A DNA stretch of 64,000 bases, from NCBI GenBank assembly GCA_029555415.1, contig JAKPSI010000064.1, positions 27,425 through 91,424 of the forward strand. The letters are read 5' to 3'. Below are positions 35,417 through 43,647 of the stretch, in pieces. Each line of letters opens with the position of its first letter. Position 1 is the first letter of the stretch. Both the position numbers and the translations under genes were made by a program. Origin of the DNA: Bacteroidota bacterium. GTDB taxonomy: Bacteria > Bacteroidota > Bacteroidia > Chitinophagales > Chitinophagaceae. The notes beneath the pieces are model-generated. The model worked only from the letters and a program-made list of their open reading frames with translations. It did no database searches and was not told the origin of the DNA.

Positions 35417-36436
35417 ATGATGAAAAAAGCCAGCCTGATCCTCCTGCTCCTGGCAGGATTCGCCGCCTGTAAAACCAAAAAGAACATCCCTGATGTTTCG
35501 GGCATCCCCGTTACCGTTAAACTGGAACGTTTCGACCAGGGCTTTTTCGAGACCGACAGCATCCGCCCCGAAGAGGGCCTCGCGCACCTGCAGCAGCAGT
35601 TCCCGGGTTTCTACCCCGATTTCATGGAAGGCCTGCTGGGCGTGAATGGTTCCCCCATCGATACCAATACCATCCGTGCCACTCAAATGCTGCTGACCCG
35701 GTACCGCAGCCTTTACAGCACCGTACAACCCCTGTACAAGAACACTGCGGATCTGGAAAAGAACATCGCGCAGGGATTCCGCTTCGTGAAATTTTATTTC
35801 CCCGAATACAAACTGCCGGGGCTCATCACTTTCATCAGTACACTGGATGCGCCGGGCATCGCGCTCACCAATAAATACATCGCGATCGGTTTGCAGCAAT
35901 ATGCCGGAAAGGATTTTCCGGGCTATCAGGATGAAGGTGTCAAACAACTTTATCCGGCTTATATCTCCCGCCGCTTCGAACCCGCATTCATTCCTGCCAA
36001 CTGTATCAAAGCCATCATCACGGATATGTTCCCGGACAACAGCGGCATCTTACCGTTGGCCGGACAAATGATCGAGAAAGGAAAACAGTGGTGGCTGCTG
36101 GATCAGCTGATGCCGGAAACGGCGGATAGTCTGAAGACCGGCTACACGACCGATCAGTTGAAATGGTGTAACGCGAATGAAGGACTGATCTGGTCATACA
36201 TACTGAAGAATGAGAATCTGCAATCGGTGGATCCCGCCACCATTCAGACCTATATCGGTGAAGGTCCGTTCACACAGGGCTTTTCACAGGAATCATCTCC
36301 GGGCAACATCGGACAATGGATCGGCTGGCGCATCGTGCAGAAATACGCGGACAAACATCCGGAACTGAAACCTGCGGATATCATGAAAACGGATCCGAAA
36401 AAGATCCTGGAAGAATCGACCTATAAACCGAAGTGA
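35417..36436 (+). CDS. gldB: Gliding motility lipoprotein GldB
   Basis: 339 residues with a lipoprotein signal MKKASLILLLLAGFAAC. The mature N-terminus KLERFDQGFFETDS and the later segments FYPDFMEGLLG and GPFTQGFSQESSPGNIGQWIGW match GldB-family proteins. GldB is required for gliding in Flavobacterium johnsoniae; its biochemical role is not known. Two adjacent ATG codons (35417 and 35420) are equally possible starts. Neighbours nadE and apaG are consistent with conserved gld gene contexts. The stop codon abuts the apaG stop. Confidence 0.82.
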   Translation: MMKKASLILLLLAGFAACKTKKNIPDVSGIPVTVKLERFDQGFFETDSIRPEEGLAHLQQQFPGFYPDFMEGLLGVNGSPIDTNTIRATQMLLTRYRSLYSTVQPLYKNTADLEKNIAQGFRFVKFYFPEYKLPGLITFISTLDAPGIALTNKYIAIGLQQYAGKDFPGYQDEGVKQLYPAYISRRFEPAFIPANCIKAIITDMFPDNSGILPLAGQMIEKGKQWWLLDQLMPETADSLKTGYTTDQLKWCNANEGLIWSYILKNENLQSVDPATIQTYIGEGPFTQGFSQESSPGNIGQWIGWRIVQKYADKHPELKPADIMKTDPKKILEESTYKPK

Positions 36437-36823
36437 TCAGTTGGCCTTGAAGGGCACGAACATGTCGAAGGACGGGATCCTGACTTCGAAAGTCTGTTTG
36501 GAGTTGAGGTTCTCCATCTGATAGGTGCCATACATCCTGCCCATTTCAGAACGCAGGTTACAGCCACTCACATACTGGTAACTTTCCCCCGGTTGCAGAA
36601 CGGGTTGCACGCCTACCACACCTTCCCCTTCCACTTCACGGGTGCTGCCGGTACTGTCGAATATATGCCAGTGACGACGGTGGAGTTTAACTGGAAAAGC
36701 ATTGTGATTCTCGATCCGGATCCTGTATGCGAACATGAATTCCGACTGCAGGGGATTGCTGTAATCTGGTTGGTAATACGTTTCTACGCTCACCTTGATT
36801 CCGGAGGAGATAAGGCTTGTCAT
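36437..36823 (-). CDS. apaG: ApaG family protein
   Basis: 128 residues, a single fibronectin-III-like beta sandwich. Conserved features: YRIRIENHNAFPVKLHRRHW, VGVQPVLQPGESYQYVSGC and the C-terminal GTYQMEN. ApaG has been linked to cobalt resistance and magnesium efflux in enterics, but its molecular role is unresolved. Gene ends meet gldB exactly, stop to stop. Confidence 0.93.
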   Translation of the reverse strand: MTSLISSGIKVSVETYYQPDYSNPLQSEFMFAYRIRIENHNAFPVKLHRRHWHIFDSTGSTREVEGEGVVGVQPVLQPGESYQYVSGCNLRSEMGRMYGTYQMENLNSKQTFEVRIPSFDMFVPFKAN

Positions 36824-36877
36824 GGATTAAAAGTAAAGAAAAGGAGTCAGACTGAAAACCCATCCATCATTTAACTG

Positions 36878-36905
36878 TTGAATATTATCCGGCATCGTAA
36901 ATTTG
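36878..36905 (+). promoter_or_regulatory. Promoter of icd
   Basis: TTG (36878-36880), 17-bp spacer, TAAATTTG (36898-36905): a full match to the Bacteroidota sigma-70-type promoter. The start codon lies 46 bp downstream. Confidence 0.65.
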
Positions 36906-36951
36906 CGTGCCTTTTTGAAAGGAAAACCAACAAAACCCCAAATCTGAACAC

Positions 36952-38403
36952 ATGAAGATCGCTGTAGCCAAAGGAGACGGGATCGGCCCCGAGATCATGG
37001 AAGCCGTTCTTAATATTTTTAAGGCCGGAAAACTCCCCCTTGAATATCAGTTCGTAGACATGGGAAAATGGGTCTTTGACCAGGGTTACAGCAATGGTAT
37101 GACCCCTGAGGCCCAGGAAACGATCGAGTCGATCGGCATCCTTTTTAAAGGACCGATGGAAACCCCCAAAGGCAAAGGGGTGAAAAGCGTGAATGTGACC
37201 GCCCGCAAAACCTGGAACACGTATGCCAACAAACGCGTTTTCCAGACCCTGCACGGCGTGGATACGGTGTTCAGCAAAGCAGGCATCCCCATTGATATTA
37301 CGGTCGTGCGCGAGAACATTGAAGATACTTATGGTGGTATAGAACACATGCTCACACATGACGTGGCCCTCAGCCGCCGTTTCATTACCCGCCCGGGTAG
37401 TCTGCAAGTGATCCGTTACGCATTTGAAATGGCACGCAAGAAGAATGCGCGCCGCATCACCTGCGGACACAAGGCCAATATCATGAAGATCACGGATGGC
37501 CTGTTCCTGGAATGTTTCTATGAAGTAGCGAAAGAATATCCCGAACTGAAAGCAGATGATGTGATCGTGGATGATCTGTGTATGAAACTCGTCACCAAAC
37601 CCGATCTGTTCGATGTGGTGGTGCTCACCAATCTGCAGGGCGATATCGTTTCGGATCTTTGTGCGGGATTGGTCGGCGGACTCGGCTTCGCGCCTTCCGC
37701 GAATATCGGGGACCATATCTGCATCTTTGAAGCGGTGCACGGAACCGCACCGGATATCGCGGGTAAGAATATCGCCAACCCCACTGCATTACTGCTGAGT
37801 GGTATCGCCATGCTTCGCCACCTGGGATTCATGGAACATGCGGCGGAGATCGAGAATGCATTATTATATACACTGGAACAGGGTATTCATACCGGTGATT
37901 TCGGTGATCGTAATATCACATCCAAAAACACGACCGAATTCGCGGCGGCCATCATCGCCAACTTCGGTAAAAAGCCCGCCCAGGGCGCTAAACCGTCTTT
38001 ACCGAACATGCCGGTCACGCCTACTGTTTTCAAACTGGAGAAGAATCCGCTCATCATGACCAAAGAGATGGAGGAAGAAACCATCGTGGGTGTGGACCTC
38101 TTCATTGAAAGTATGGAACAGCCAACGGTCGTTGCGGAAAAATGCCTGAAGCATACGCTCGATATCTTCAAACTGGTTACACTGAGTAACCGCGGCACAC
38201 AGGTATGGCCCAAAGGATCCGTGTTCACCAACCTCGTGAATCAGTACAACGCGCGCTTTGAAAGTGTGGGTGACGCACCGCTTACCCAAACCGATGTGAT
38301 CGAGCTGCAACGCCGTCTCGCAAAGGATTTCAAGATCTGTTCTTCGGAATTGCTGAATATGTGGGGAGAGAAGAAGGCGTATAGTTTGGCGCAGGGACAG
38401 TAA
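36952..38403 (+). CDS. icd: Isocitrate dehydrogenase (NADP-type)
   Basis: 483 residues of the isocitrate/isopropylmalate dehydrogenase superfamily. The N-terminus KGDGIGPEIM and the substrate segment VVRENIEDTYGGIEHM are clear, as is NLQGDIVSDLCAGLVGGLGF near the metal site and HGTAPDIAGKNIANPTALLL for cofactor binding. The length and the extra C-terminal 140 residues resemble the Thermus-type dimeric enzyme rather than E. coli Icd. It catalyses oxidative decarboxylation of isocitrate to 2-oxoglutarate in the TCA cycle. Promoter upstream and a hairpin downstream mark it as a single-gene unit. Confidence 0.93.
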   Translation: MKIAVAKGDGIGPEIMEAVLNIFKAGKLPLEYQFVDMGKWVFDQGYSNGMTPEAQETIESIGILFKGPMETPKGKGVKSVNVTARKTWNTYANKRVFQTLHGVDTVFSKAGIPIDITVVRENIEDTYGGIEHMLTHDVALSRRFITRPGSLQVIRYAFEMARKKNARRITCGHKANIMKITDGLFLECFYEVAKEYPELKADDVIVDDLCMKLVTKPDLFDVVVLTNLQGDIVSDLCAGLVGGLGFAPSANIGDHICIFEAVHGTAPDIAGKNIANPTALLLSGIAMLRHLGFMEHAAEIENALLYTLEQGIHTGDFGDRNITSKNTTEFAAAIIANFGKKPAQGAKPSLPNMPVTPTVFKLEKNPLIMTKEMEEETIVGVDLFIESMEQPTVVAEKCLKHTLDIFKLVTLSNRGTQVWPKGSVFTNLVNQYNARFESVGDAPLTQTDVIELQRRLAKDFKICSSELLNMWGEKKAYSLAQGQ

Positions 38404-38545
38404 ATAGATGATAGTGGAGAATGGATAATGGATAATGGGGAGATGATAATTTATAATGGATAATGTGGAGCTCAACCGGAGCGGTTGTTTTCATAGCCGG
38501 TAACAGGTAATAGGTAAAAGGTTAGAGGTGAAAGGTAAGAGGTTG
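38404..38545. repeat. GGATAATGG and AGGTAAAAGG tracts downstream of icd
   Basis: A block of GATAATGG words (38405-38466), then a small hairpin, then GTAACAGGTAATAGGTAAAAGG words (38500-38545). Block order is the same as at 26941-27003, with exact matches of 16 nt and 14 nt to tracts elsewhere in the window. Confidence 0.7.
38473..38491 (+). terminator. Possible icd terminator
   Basis: CAACCG-GAG-CGGTTG followed by TTTTC. The stem is only 6 bp, so this is tentative. Confidence 0.45.
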
Positions 38546-38617
38546 TTGAGGTGGGCATCTCGTTCTAAGGGGCTTCTTAGGAAACCATACTTACTAATAA
38601 ATCAGTTGCAGCTATCA

Positions 38618-38645
38618 TTCAGATTTCAAAATTCAAAATTTCCCC
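38618..38645 (+). repeat. ATTCAAAA leader directly before the 4Fe-4S gene
   Basis: TTTCAAAATTCAAAATTTCCCC runs into the ATG at 38646. It aligns with the leader at 26396-26418 with two single-base length differences, including the start codon context. Confidence 0.7.
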
Positions 38646-38885
38646 ATGCCTTTAGATACTTTGAAATACACGAACGGCGAGGTCACCGTGGTCTGGAAAC
38701 CCAAGACCTGTATACATTCCACCTTATGCTGGAAGGGACTGATCAGTGTCTTTGACCCGCGTGTCAAACCCTGGGTCAACCTGCAGGGCGCTTCCACCGA
38801 AGCGATCATAGAACAGGTGAGCAAATGTCCGAGCGGTGCGTTGAGTTACTACCTCAATGAAGAAGGCAAGAAAGTTGATGGTTAA
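38646..38885 (+). CDS. 4Fe-4S mono-cluster domain protein (Fer4_19/YjdI type)
   Basis: 79 residues. The fold of the divergent 4Fe-4S mono-cluster family is visible: WKPKTCIHSTLCWKGL with Cys22 and Cys28, and KCPSGALSY with Cys61. Only three Cys are seen, as in relatives, where another residue may complete the cluster. Function unknown; the domain often accompanies acetyltransferases or iron proteins, but here it stands alone between repeat tracts. Confidence 0.82.
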   Translation: MPLDTLKYTNGEVTVVWKPKTCIHSTLCWKGLISVFDPRVKPWVNLQGASTEAIIEQVSKCPSGALSYYLNEEGKKVDG

Positions 38886-38886
38886 A

Positions 38887-38911
38887 ATGTTTGATGGCCT
38901 GATTGTTTGTC
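38887..38911. repeat. GTTTGATGG word tract
   Basis: TGTTTGATGGCCTGATTGTTTG; its reverse complement contains CCATCAAACA, the unit of the tandem at 425-451. Confidence 0.5.
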
Positions 38912-38934
38912 GTGTTACCAGAAGATCCAATGCC

Positions 38935-38999
38935 AACCCGCAACCCGAAACCTGAAACCCATAACCCGCACCCCCCAACCCCCAACAGCCGAACTGAAA
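38935..38999. repeat. C-rich AACCCGCAACCCG tract with G-quadruplex potential on minus strand
   Basis: Words AACCCGCAACCCG, AACCCATAACCCGC, CCCCAACCCCCAAC. The part 38958-38983 has four runs of at least three C separated by 2-4 bases, so the minus strand fits the G-quadruplex pattern. Confidence 0.65.
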
Positions 39000-39037
39000 C
39001 CCATTGATCAATTCATCACTGTTGCCCCTTAGAATAA

Positions 39038-39071
39038 ACTACCGACTACCGACTAAAGACTACCGACTAAA
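39038..39071. repeat. ACTACCGACTAAAG tandem tract
   Basis: Three to four copies of ACTACCG/ACTAAAG. The 18-mer at 39045-39062 is identical to 27088-27105. It abuts the end of the convergent SUI1 gene. Confidence 0.75.
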
Positions 39072-39073
39072 CA

Positions 39074-39421
39074 TCATCCTCCAGCTTTTTTGGATCTCGC
39101 AAACCCGTTCTTCAGCAACCACTGGAGCACTTTCTCCCGCTGATCGCCCTGTACAACGATCTCATTGTCCTTGGCGGAGCCGCCGGTACCACAAAATGTT
39201 TTGAGCTTTTTTCCCAATGCTTCCAGGTCATCATTCGTCCCCACGAATCCGGTGATCAGGGTTACGGCCTTCCCGGCGCGGTGTTTGGAATCCAGCCATA
39301 CGCGCAGATTCTGGAGTGCCGGTGCCAGGGTTTCTTTAGCCTCCTGTTCTTCTTCGTATTTAAAATTGGGATCGGTACTGTACACGAATCCGTGCTGATC
39401 GGGTTTATTCTTCTTTGACAT
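39074..39421 (-). CDS. SUI1/YciH family translation factor-like protein
   Basis: 115 residues. A charged N-terminal tail is followed by the SUI1 fold (about 45-115) with RAGKAVTLITGFVG, KKLKTFCGTGGSAKD and EIVVQGDQREKVLQWLLKNGF. Eukaryotic homologue eIF1 guides start-codon choice; bacterial YciH has been proposed to influence initiation on non-canonical mRNAs, but its role is uncertain. This may be relevant in a genome with many TTG starts; that link is speculation. Confidence 0.9.
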   Translation of the reverse strand: MSKKNKPDQHGFVYSTDPNFKYEEEQEAKETLAPALQNLRVWLDSKHRAGKAVTLITGFVGTNDDLEALGKKLKTFCGTGGSAKDNEIVVQGDQREKVLQWLLKNGFARSKKAGG

Positions 39422-39464
39422 ATCTATCCTATTTACTGAAGACCATAAAATGAAACGGATGCTA

Positions 39465-39501
39465 CTCCCCTCTCCTTCGGAGAGGGGCCAGGGGGTGGGG
39501 T
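39465..39501. repeat. GC-rich hairpin repeat
   Basis: CCCCTCTCC-TTC-GGAGAGGGG is a perfect 9-bp stem, followed by CCAGGGGGTGGGG. I recall similar elements in other Bacteroidota intergenic regions; only one copy is present here. No T-run, so not a standard terminator. Confidence 0.6.
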
Positions 39502-40358
39502 CAATTGATTACTGCTTTCAAACTCAGGTCCAGGCTCCTTGCCTGGTGGATCAATCCTCCCACACTGACGAAATCAACGCCTGTTTGCGCATACGCTTCG
39601 ATGTTAGTCAGATTTATACCACCACTGGCTTCCGTTTCAAACGTTTCACCAATGAGTTGCACAGCTTGCGCCAGCTGCTCCGGGGTAAAATTATCGAGCA
39701 TCACACGGAATACCTTGCCTTGTCCGCAGGCCAGCACTCTGCGTACATCATCCAGACTGCGCGTTTCCACTTCGATCTTCAATCCTGGCTTTTGGGTGCG
39801 GACATATTCCGCAGCCAGCTCAATGGCCTGTTCAATGCCTCCGCAATAATCGATATGATTATCCTTGAGCATGATCATATCGTACAAACCGAAACGATGG
39901 TTCACGCCGCCGCCGATCTTCACTGCTTCTTTCTCCAGCAGGCGGAAATTCGGTGTCGTCTTACGGGTATCAAGCAAACGCGTTTTAAACCCCTTGAGTT
40001 TCTCCGTGTATTGTTTCGTCAGGGTGGCGATGCCACTCATCCGCTGCATGCAATTCAGTACAAGACGTTCGCATTGCAGAATCGTGTGCACATGCGCTTC
40101 CACGGTAAAAGCCTGTTCGCCGTACTTCATCACCTCCCCATCCTGTTTGAAAGAGGTGAACACAGCGGCCGGTTCACGTAAGGCGAAGATCTGTCTCGCC
40201 ACATCCATTCCGGCCAGGATACCATCCTCTTTGATCTTCAGCACCGCCTTTCCTTTGGTACCGGCGGGGATACAGGAAAGCGTGGAGTGATCACCGTCAC
40301 CGATGTCTTCTTTCAGTGCATGTTCGATCAGTATTTTCAGTGCAGCCGAGTATTCCAT
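39501..40358 (-). CDS. nadC: Nicotinate-nucleotide pyrophosphorylase (carboxylating)
   Basis: 285 residues, standard length for quinolinate phosphoribosyltransferase, which makes nicotinate mononucleotide from quinolinate and PRPP. Signatures: TRKTTPNFRLLEKEAVKIGG, HRFGLYDMIMLKDNHID and the C-terminal EASGGINLTNIEAYAQTGVD phosphate-binding loop. DUF4783 lies upstream on the same strand, but a terminator hairpin stands between them. NadC supplies NaMN upstream of NadE, whose gene is about 5 kb away. Confidence 0.96.
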   Translation of the reverse strand: MEYSAALKILIEHALKEDIGDGDHSTLSCIPAGTKGKAVLKIKEDGILAGMDVARQIFALREPAAVFTSFKQDGEVMKYGEQAFTVEAHVHTILQCERLVLNCMQRMSGIATLTKQYTEKLKGFKTRLLDTRKTTPNFRLLEKEAVKIGGGVNHRFGLYDMIMLKDNHIDYCGGIEQAIELAAEYVRTQKPGLKIEVETRSLDDVRRVLACGQGKVFRVMLDNFTPEQLAQAVQLIGETFETEASGGINLTNIEAYAQTGVDFVSVGGLIHQARSLDLSLKAVIN

Positions 40359-40374
40359 ATCTGCAAAAATAAAA

Positions 40375-40402
40375 AAGCCTTTCCGGTGTTCCGGAAAGGC
40401 TT
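40375..40402 (-). terminator. Terminator between DUF4783 gene and nadC
   Basis: AAGCCTTTCCGG-tetraloop-CCGGAAAGGCTT is a perfect 12-bp stem. On the minus strand it is followed by TTTTATTTTT, a strong U-tract. It should end the DUF4783 transcript 16 bp before the nadC start, or act as an attenuator. Confidence 0.85.
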
Positions 40403-40424
40403 GCGTGTTTATTTTGAACCGTCC

Positions 40425-40814
40425 TTATTCGATTGTTTCAAAGCGGATCTTCCGGACAACTTCCCGGGATGCTTTGGTCTTCATGAATACGGTGGTACGG
40501 AAATTACCGCTTTGGGTTTGCAGGGTACCGATGCAGAACTGGTCACCGCCCTGATCACCTTTGTGCTTCACATCAAATCCTTTCACACCTTTATTACTGA
40601 AGAAATCCTTCAGGATCAGTGTGGCCTGCGCACGGCTGTAACTGTCGCTTTTATCCGGCAGTGTCAGTTCCAGGTTATCATCGAAGTATTTCGACATCTC
40701 TGTACTGTTACCGGTACGCATGGCATCGATCACTTCATCGATACTGTTCGCCTGAGTAAAGGCCGACAGCATCAGGAAGGATAAGGCCAGAAAAGATGAA
40801 AAAATTGCTTTCAT
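40425..40814 (-). CDS. DUF4783 exported protein
   Basis: 129 residues with signal peptide (MKAIFSSFLALSFLMLSAF...A) and a small cone-shaped NTF2-like fold (IDEVIDAMRTGNSTEMSKYFDD, QATLILKDFFSNKGVKGFDVKH). This matches DUF4783 of Bacteroidota, often seen next to nadC as here. Function unknown; probably periplasmic. Confidence 0.85.
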   Translation of the reverse strand: MKAIFSSFLALSFLMLSAFTQANSIDEVIDAMRTGNSTEMSKYFDDNLELTLPDKSDSYSRAQATLILKDFFSNKGVKGFDVKHKGDQGGDQFCIGTLQTQSGNFRTTVFMKTKASREVVRKIRFETIE

Positions 40815-41037
40815 AAATTATGTTTTCACAGGAGTCTTAATCTAAAAACATGCCACAACCGTGGCGTTGTTTCCGGATACTAAATTAACAAAAAGAGACA
40901 GCTTTAATGCCGATCTCACGCAAATCGCTGATTTGGATGTAATTTTACAGCATCCTCCCGGAGAATTCTACCTGCTTAAGGGGCCTTCCCGGCTGATACT
41001 GAGTGTATTTCTACTAATCGTAAAAAGTTACTGACAT

Positions 41038-42570
41038 ATGGCATCCAAACGCGTTATTCTGATCATTATGGACGGCTGGGGACTCGGAAAAGTTGCTTCC
41101 GCCGATGCGATCCAGCATGCAAAAACACCATTTACATCCGCATTATACGGCAAATACCCCCATACTACGCTGATTACCTGCGGGGAAGCAGTAGGATTAC
41201 CCGACGGACAAATGGGTAATTCCGAAGTAGGTCACCTGAATCTGGGTGCCGGCCGTGTTGTTTACCAGGAATTACAGCGGATCAACGTTGCGGTCCGTGA
41301 CGGATCCTTCGGCAAGAATGAAGTGATGCTGCGTTCCATCCGTACCGCCAAAGAAAAAGGGCGTCCGCTGCACCTGCTCGGACTCGTCAGCAATGGCGGC
41401 GTGCACTCGCATATCAATCACCTGAAAGCGATACTCGATGTTTGTAAAACGGAAGGACTGAACGATGTATTCATCCATGCATTCACGGATGGCCGTGATT
41501 GTGATCCGAAGAGCGGACTCGGTTTCATCACCGAACTGCAGGATCATTGCAATAAAGTAACGGGCAAGATCGCCACGGTCAGCGGAAGATATTATGCCAT
41601 GGACCGTGACAAACGCTGGGAACGTGTGAAGCTGGCTTATGATGCACTCGTGAATGGTGTGGGTGCTAAATCGACCGATGCGATCGCTGCGGTAGAGAAC
41701 GCATACAAAGAGAACATCACGGATGAATTCCTGAAGCCCACCGTGATCGTGGATGAGAACCAGCAGCCGCTGGGCAGCATTAAGGATGGCGATGTAGCGC
41801 TTTGTTTCAACTTCAGGACCGACCGTTGCCGTGAGATCACGCAAGTGCTGACACAAACCGATATGCCGGATGCAGGCATGCACACATTGCAGCTGGACTA
41901 TACCACCATGACGGAGTATGATCAGACCTACAAGAACGTGCATGTTGTTTTTGAGAATGACAACCTGAACCAAACGCTGGGTGAAGTGGTGGCTGCGAAT
42001 GGCCTGCGTCAGATCCGGATCGCCGAAACTGAAAAATATCCGCATGTATCCTTCTTCTTCAGTGGTGGCCGTGAACAACCTTTTGAAGGTGAGAAAAGAC
42101 TGATGGTCCCTTCTCCCAAAGTAGCTACGTATGACCTGAAGCCGGAAATGAGCGCTTATGAAGTGACCGACATCCTGCTTCCCGAAATAGAGAACCAGAA
42201 CGCGGATTTCATCTGCCTCAATTTCGCGAATGCGGATATGGTGGGACATACCGGGATCTTTGAAGCGGCCATTAAAGCCGTGGAAACGGTTGATAGTTGT
42301 GTGGGCAGGATCGTGACGATGGCCTTATCAAAAGACTACACGATCTTCCTGACCGCAGACCATGGCAACTCCGACTATATGATCAATGAGGACGGAACGC
42401 CGAACACCGCGCATACACTGAATCCGGTGCCGTTGTTCGTCATCAGTAATGACTTTAAAGGTCATGTCAAACCCGGCAAACTGGGTGATATCGCCCCAAC
42501 GATCCTAACGGTCATGGGCCTGCCCATTCCGGCGCAGATGACCGGTGAAATACTGATCGATAAGCCCTAA
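41038..42570 (+). CDS. gpmI: 2,3-bisphosphoglycerate-independent phosphoglycerate mutase
   Basis: 510 residues of the alkaline-phosphatase superfamily. Metal ligand Asp12 (MDGWG) and catalytic Ser62 (GQMGNSEVGHLNLG) are present, with HAFTDGRDCDP and LTADHGNSDYM later. It interconverts 3- and 2-phosphoglycerate in glycolysis using two metal ions. ATG 41038 gives the expected N-terminus. No clean Bacteroidota promoter match was found in the 223-bp upstream gap. A haem-binding protein gene follows 21 bp later. Confidence 0.96.
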   Translation: MASKRVILIIMDGWGLGKVASADAIQHAKTPFTSALYGKYPHTTLITCGEAVGLPDGQMGNSEVGHLNLGAGRVVYQELQRINVAVRDGSFGKNEVMLRSIRTAKEKGRPLHLLGLVSNGGVHSHINHLKAILDVCKTEGLNDVFIHAFTDGRDCDPKSGLGFITELQDHCNKVTGKIATVSGRYYAMDRDKRWERVKLAYDALVNGVGAKSTDAIAAVENAYKENITDEFLKPTVIVDENQQPLGSIKDGDVALCFNFRTDRCREITQVLTQTDMPDAGMHTLQLDYTTMTEYDQTYKNVHVVFENDNLNQTLGEVVAANGLRQIRIAETEKYPHVSFFFSGGREQPFEGEKRLMVPSPKVATYDLKPEMSAYEVTDILLPEIENQNADFICLNFANADMVGHTGIFEAAIKAVETVDSCVGRIVTMALSKDYTIFLTADHGNSDYMINEDGTPNTAHTLNPVPLFVISNDFKGHVKPGKLGDIAPTILTVMGLPIPAQMTGEILIDKP

Positions 42571-42591
42571 CTTTATTGAAAACACCGCGCC

Positions 42592-43083
42592 ATGTTCAAA
42601 AAATTACTCATTGTTCTGATCGTCCTTTTTATAGGCATTCAGTTCTATCATGCAAAACCCAATAAGTCCACTGTTGATGAAGCGTTCTACATCGGAAAAA
42701 AATATCCGGTCCCTGAAGACGTGAAATCGATCCTGGCAAAAGCATGTAACGACTGCCACAGCAACAACACGAGGTATCCCTGGTATGCGAAAGTTCAGCC
42801 GGTCGACTGGTGGACCAACAGGCATGTGCAGGAAGGAAAACGCGAGATCAACTTTGATGAGTTCACAGAACGCAGTCTCCGTTTCCAGTATAATAAAATG
42901 GATGAATTGATCGAACAGGTGAAAGAAAACAAGATGCCCCTGAACTCTTACACCTGGATCCATAAAGACGCAATACTTACCCAGCAGGAAAAAGAAGCAC
43001 TGACGGGATGGGCACAAAGTGTTCGCGACAGCCTTGAAGCAAATTATCCCAAAGACAGTCTGGTTCGGAAAAAACGTCCCTGA
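42592..43083 (+). CDS. Membrane-anchored haem-binding domain protein
   Basis: 163 residues: N-terminal membrane anchor (KKLLIVLIVLFIGIQFY), then the Haem_bd-type domain with one c-type motif CNDCH followed by SNNTRYPWYAKVQPVDWW, a pattern specific to this family. Periplasmic; probably an electron-transfer or haem-sensing protein. Placed upstream of an unknown protein and a TonB receptor with haem-receptor features, it may serve haem handling. Confidence 0.87.
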   Translation: MFKKLLIVLIVLFIGIQFYHAKPNKSTVDEAFYIGKKYPVPEDVKSILAKACNDCHSNNTRYPWYAKVQPVDWWTNRHVQEGKREINFDEFTERSLRFQYNKMDELIEQVKENKMPLNSYTWIHKDAILTQQEKEALTGWAQSVRDSLEANYPKDSLVRKKRP

Positions 43084-43097
43084 TCCAACCGCGAATC

Positions 43098-43601
43098 TTG
43101 AAACCATTGCTGCATAAATCCGCTGTTTTACTGCTCCTGATCACAGGTGCGGTCCCATTGTTGTCAGCGCTCGTCTTCTCGATCGCACAGATGGAGATCA
43201 CAAGCGAGATGAGCAGAGAACTCAGCCAGAAAGAACTTGTCAGCATCAGCATCGAGGATCAGGAAATTCAATGGGTCGAAAAAGACCGTGAGATCCTTAT
43301 TCAGGGCCAGCTGTTCGATATCCGGTCTTTGGTATCATCGAATGGGCGAACGACCTTCACCGGACTGTTCGATAAAAAGGAAACAGATCTTACAGGCTTG
43401 CTGAAAGATCAGCAGGGAAATCAGCCTTCCGGCCCTGACATGGCGCTGATGCTGTTCTTTTCCAAACTCCATTCGCTCTGTTACCACCCCACAGCTGTTT
43501 TTTTACCGGAAGTAATCCCGGCCGGCTGGCCTCCGTTGTGTAACAGCAGCACCCCGCCTTTCTCATTTTCAAGTGCAATAGAACAACCTCCGCGGGCCTG
43601 A
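43098..43601 (+). CDS. Hypothetical exported protein before TonB receptor
   Basis: 167 residues with a TTG start at 43098. A hydrophobic N-terminus (LLHKSAVLLLLITGAVPLLSAL) suggests a signal sequence or anchor. The rest is polar, with a Cys pair near the end (SLCYHPT and PLCNSS) and a Pro/Ser-rich tail. No family recognised. It lies 14 bp after the haem-binding gene and 46 bp before the receptor, so it is probably part of the same uptake cluster. Confidence 0.65.
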   Translation: MKPLLHKSAVLLLLITGAVPLLSALVFSIAQMEITSEMSRELSQKELVSISIEDQEIQWVEKDREILIQGQLFDIRSLVSSNGRTTFTGLFDKKETDLTGLLKDQQGNQPSGPDMALMLFFSKLHSLCYHPTAVFLPEVIPAGWPPLCNSSTPPFSFSSAIEQPPRA

Positions 43602-43647
43602 TCCAACAACGGAAGGAAATACTATTCGCAACGTTCAATCAAACTAC

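Noticed and set aside
36878..36951. Riboswitch or leader RNA before icd
   Set aside because: The leader is under 50 nt after the promoter, with no conserved fold recognisable.
38404..39071. Remnant insertion sequence
   Set aside because: There are no terminal inverted repeats, target duplications or transposase fragments, only short tandem words.
39465..39501. Hairpin as a nadC terminator
   Set aside because: Perfect stem, but no T-run on either strand, and the sequence looks like a GC-rich intergenic repeat found in related genomes.
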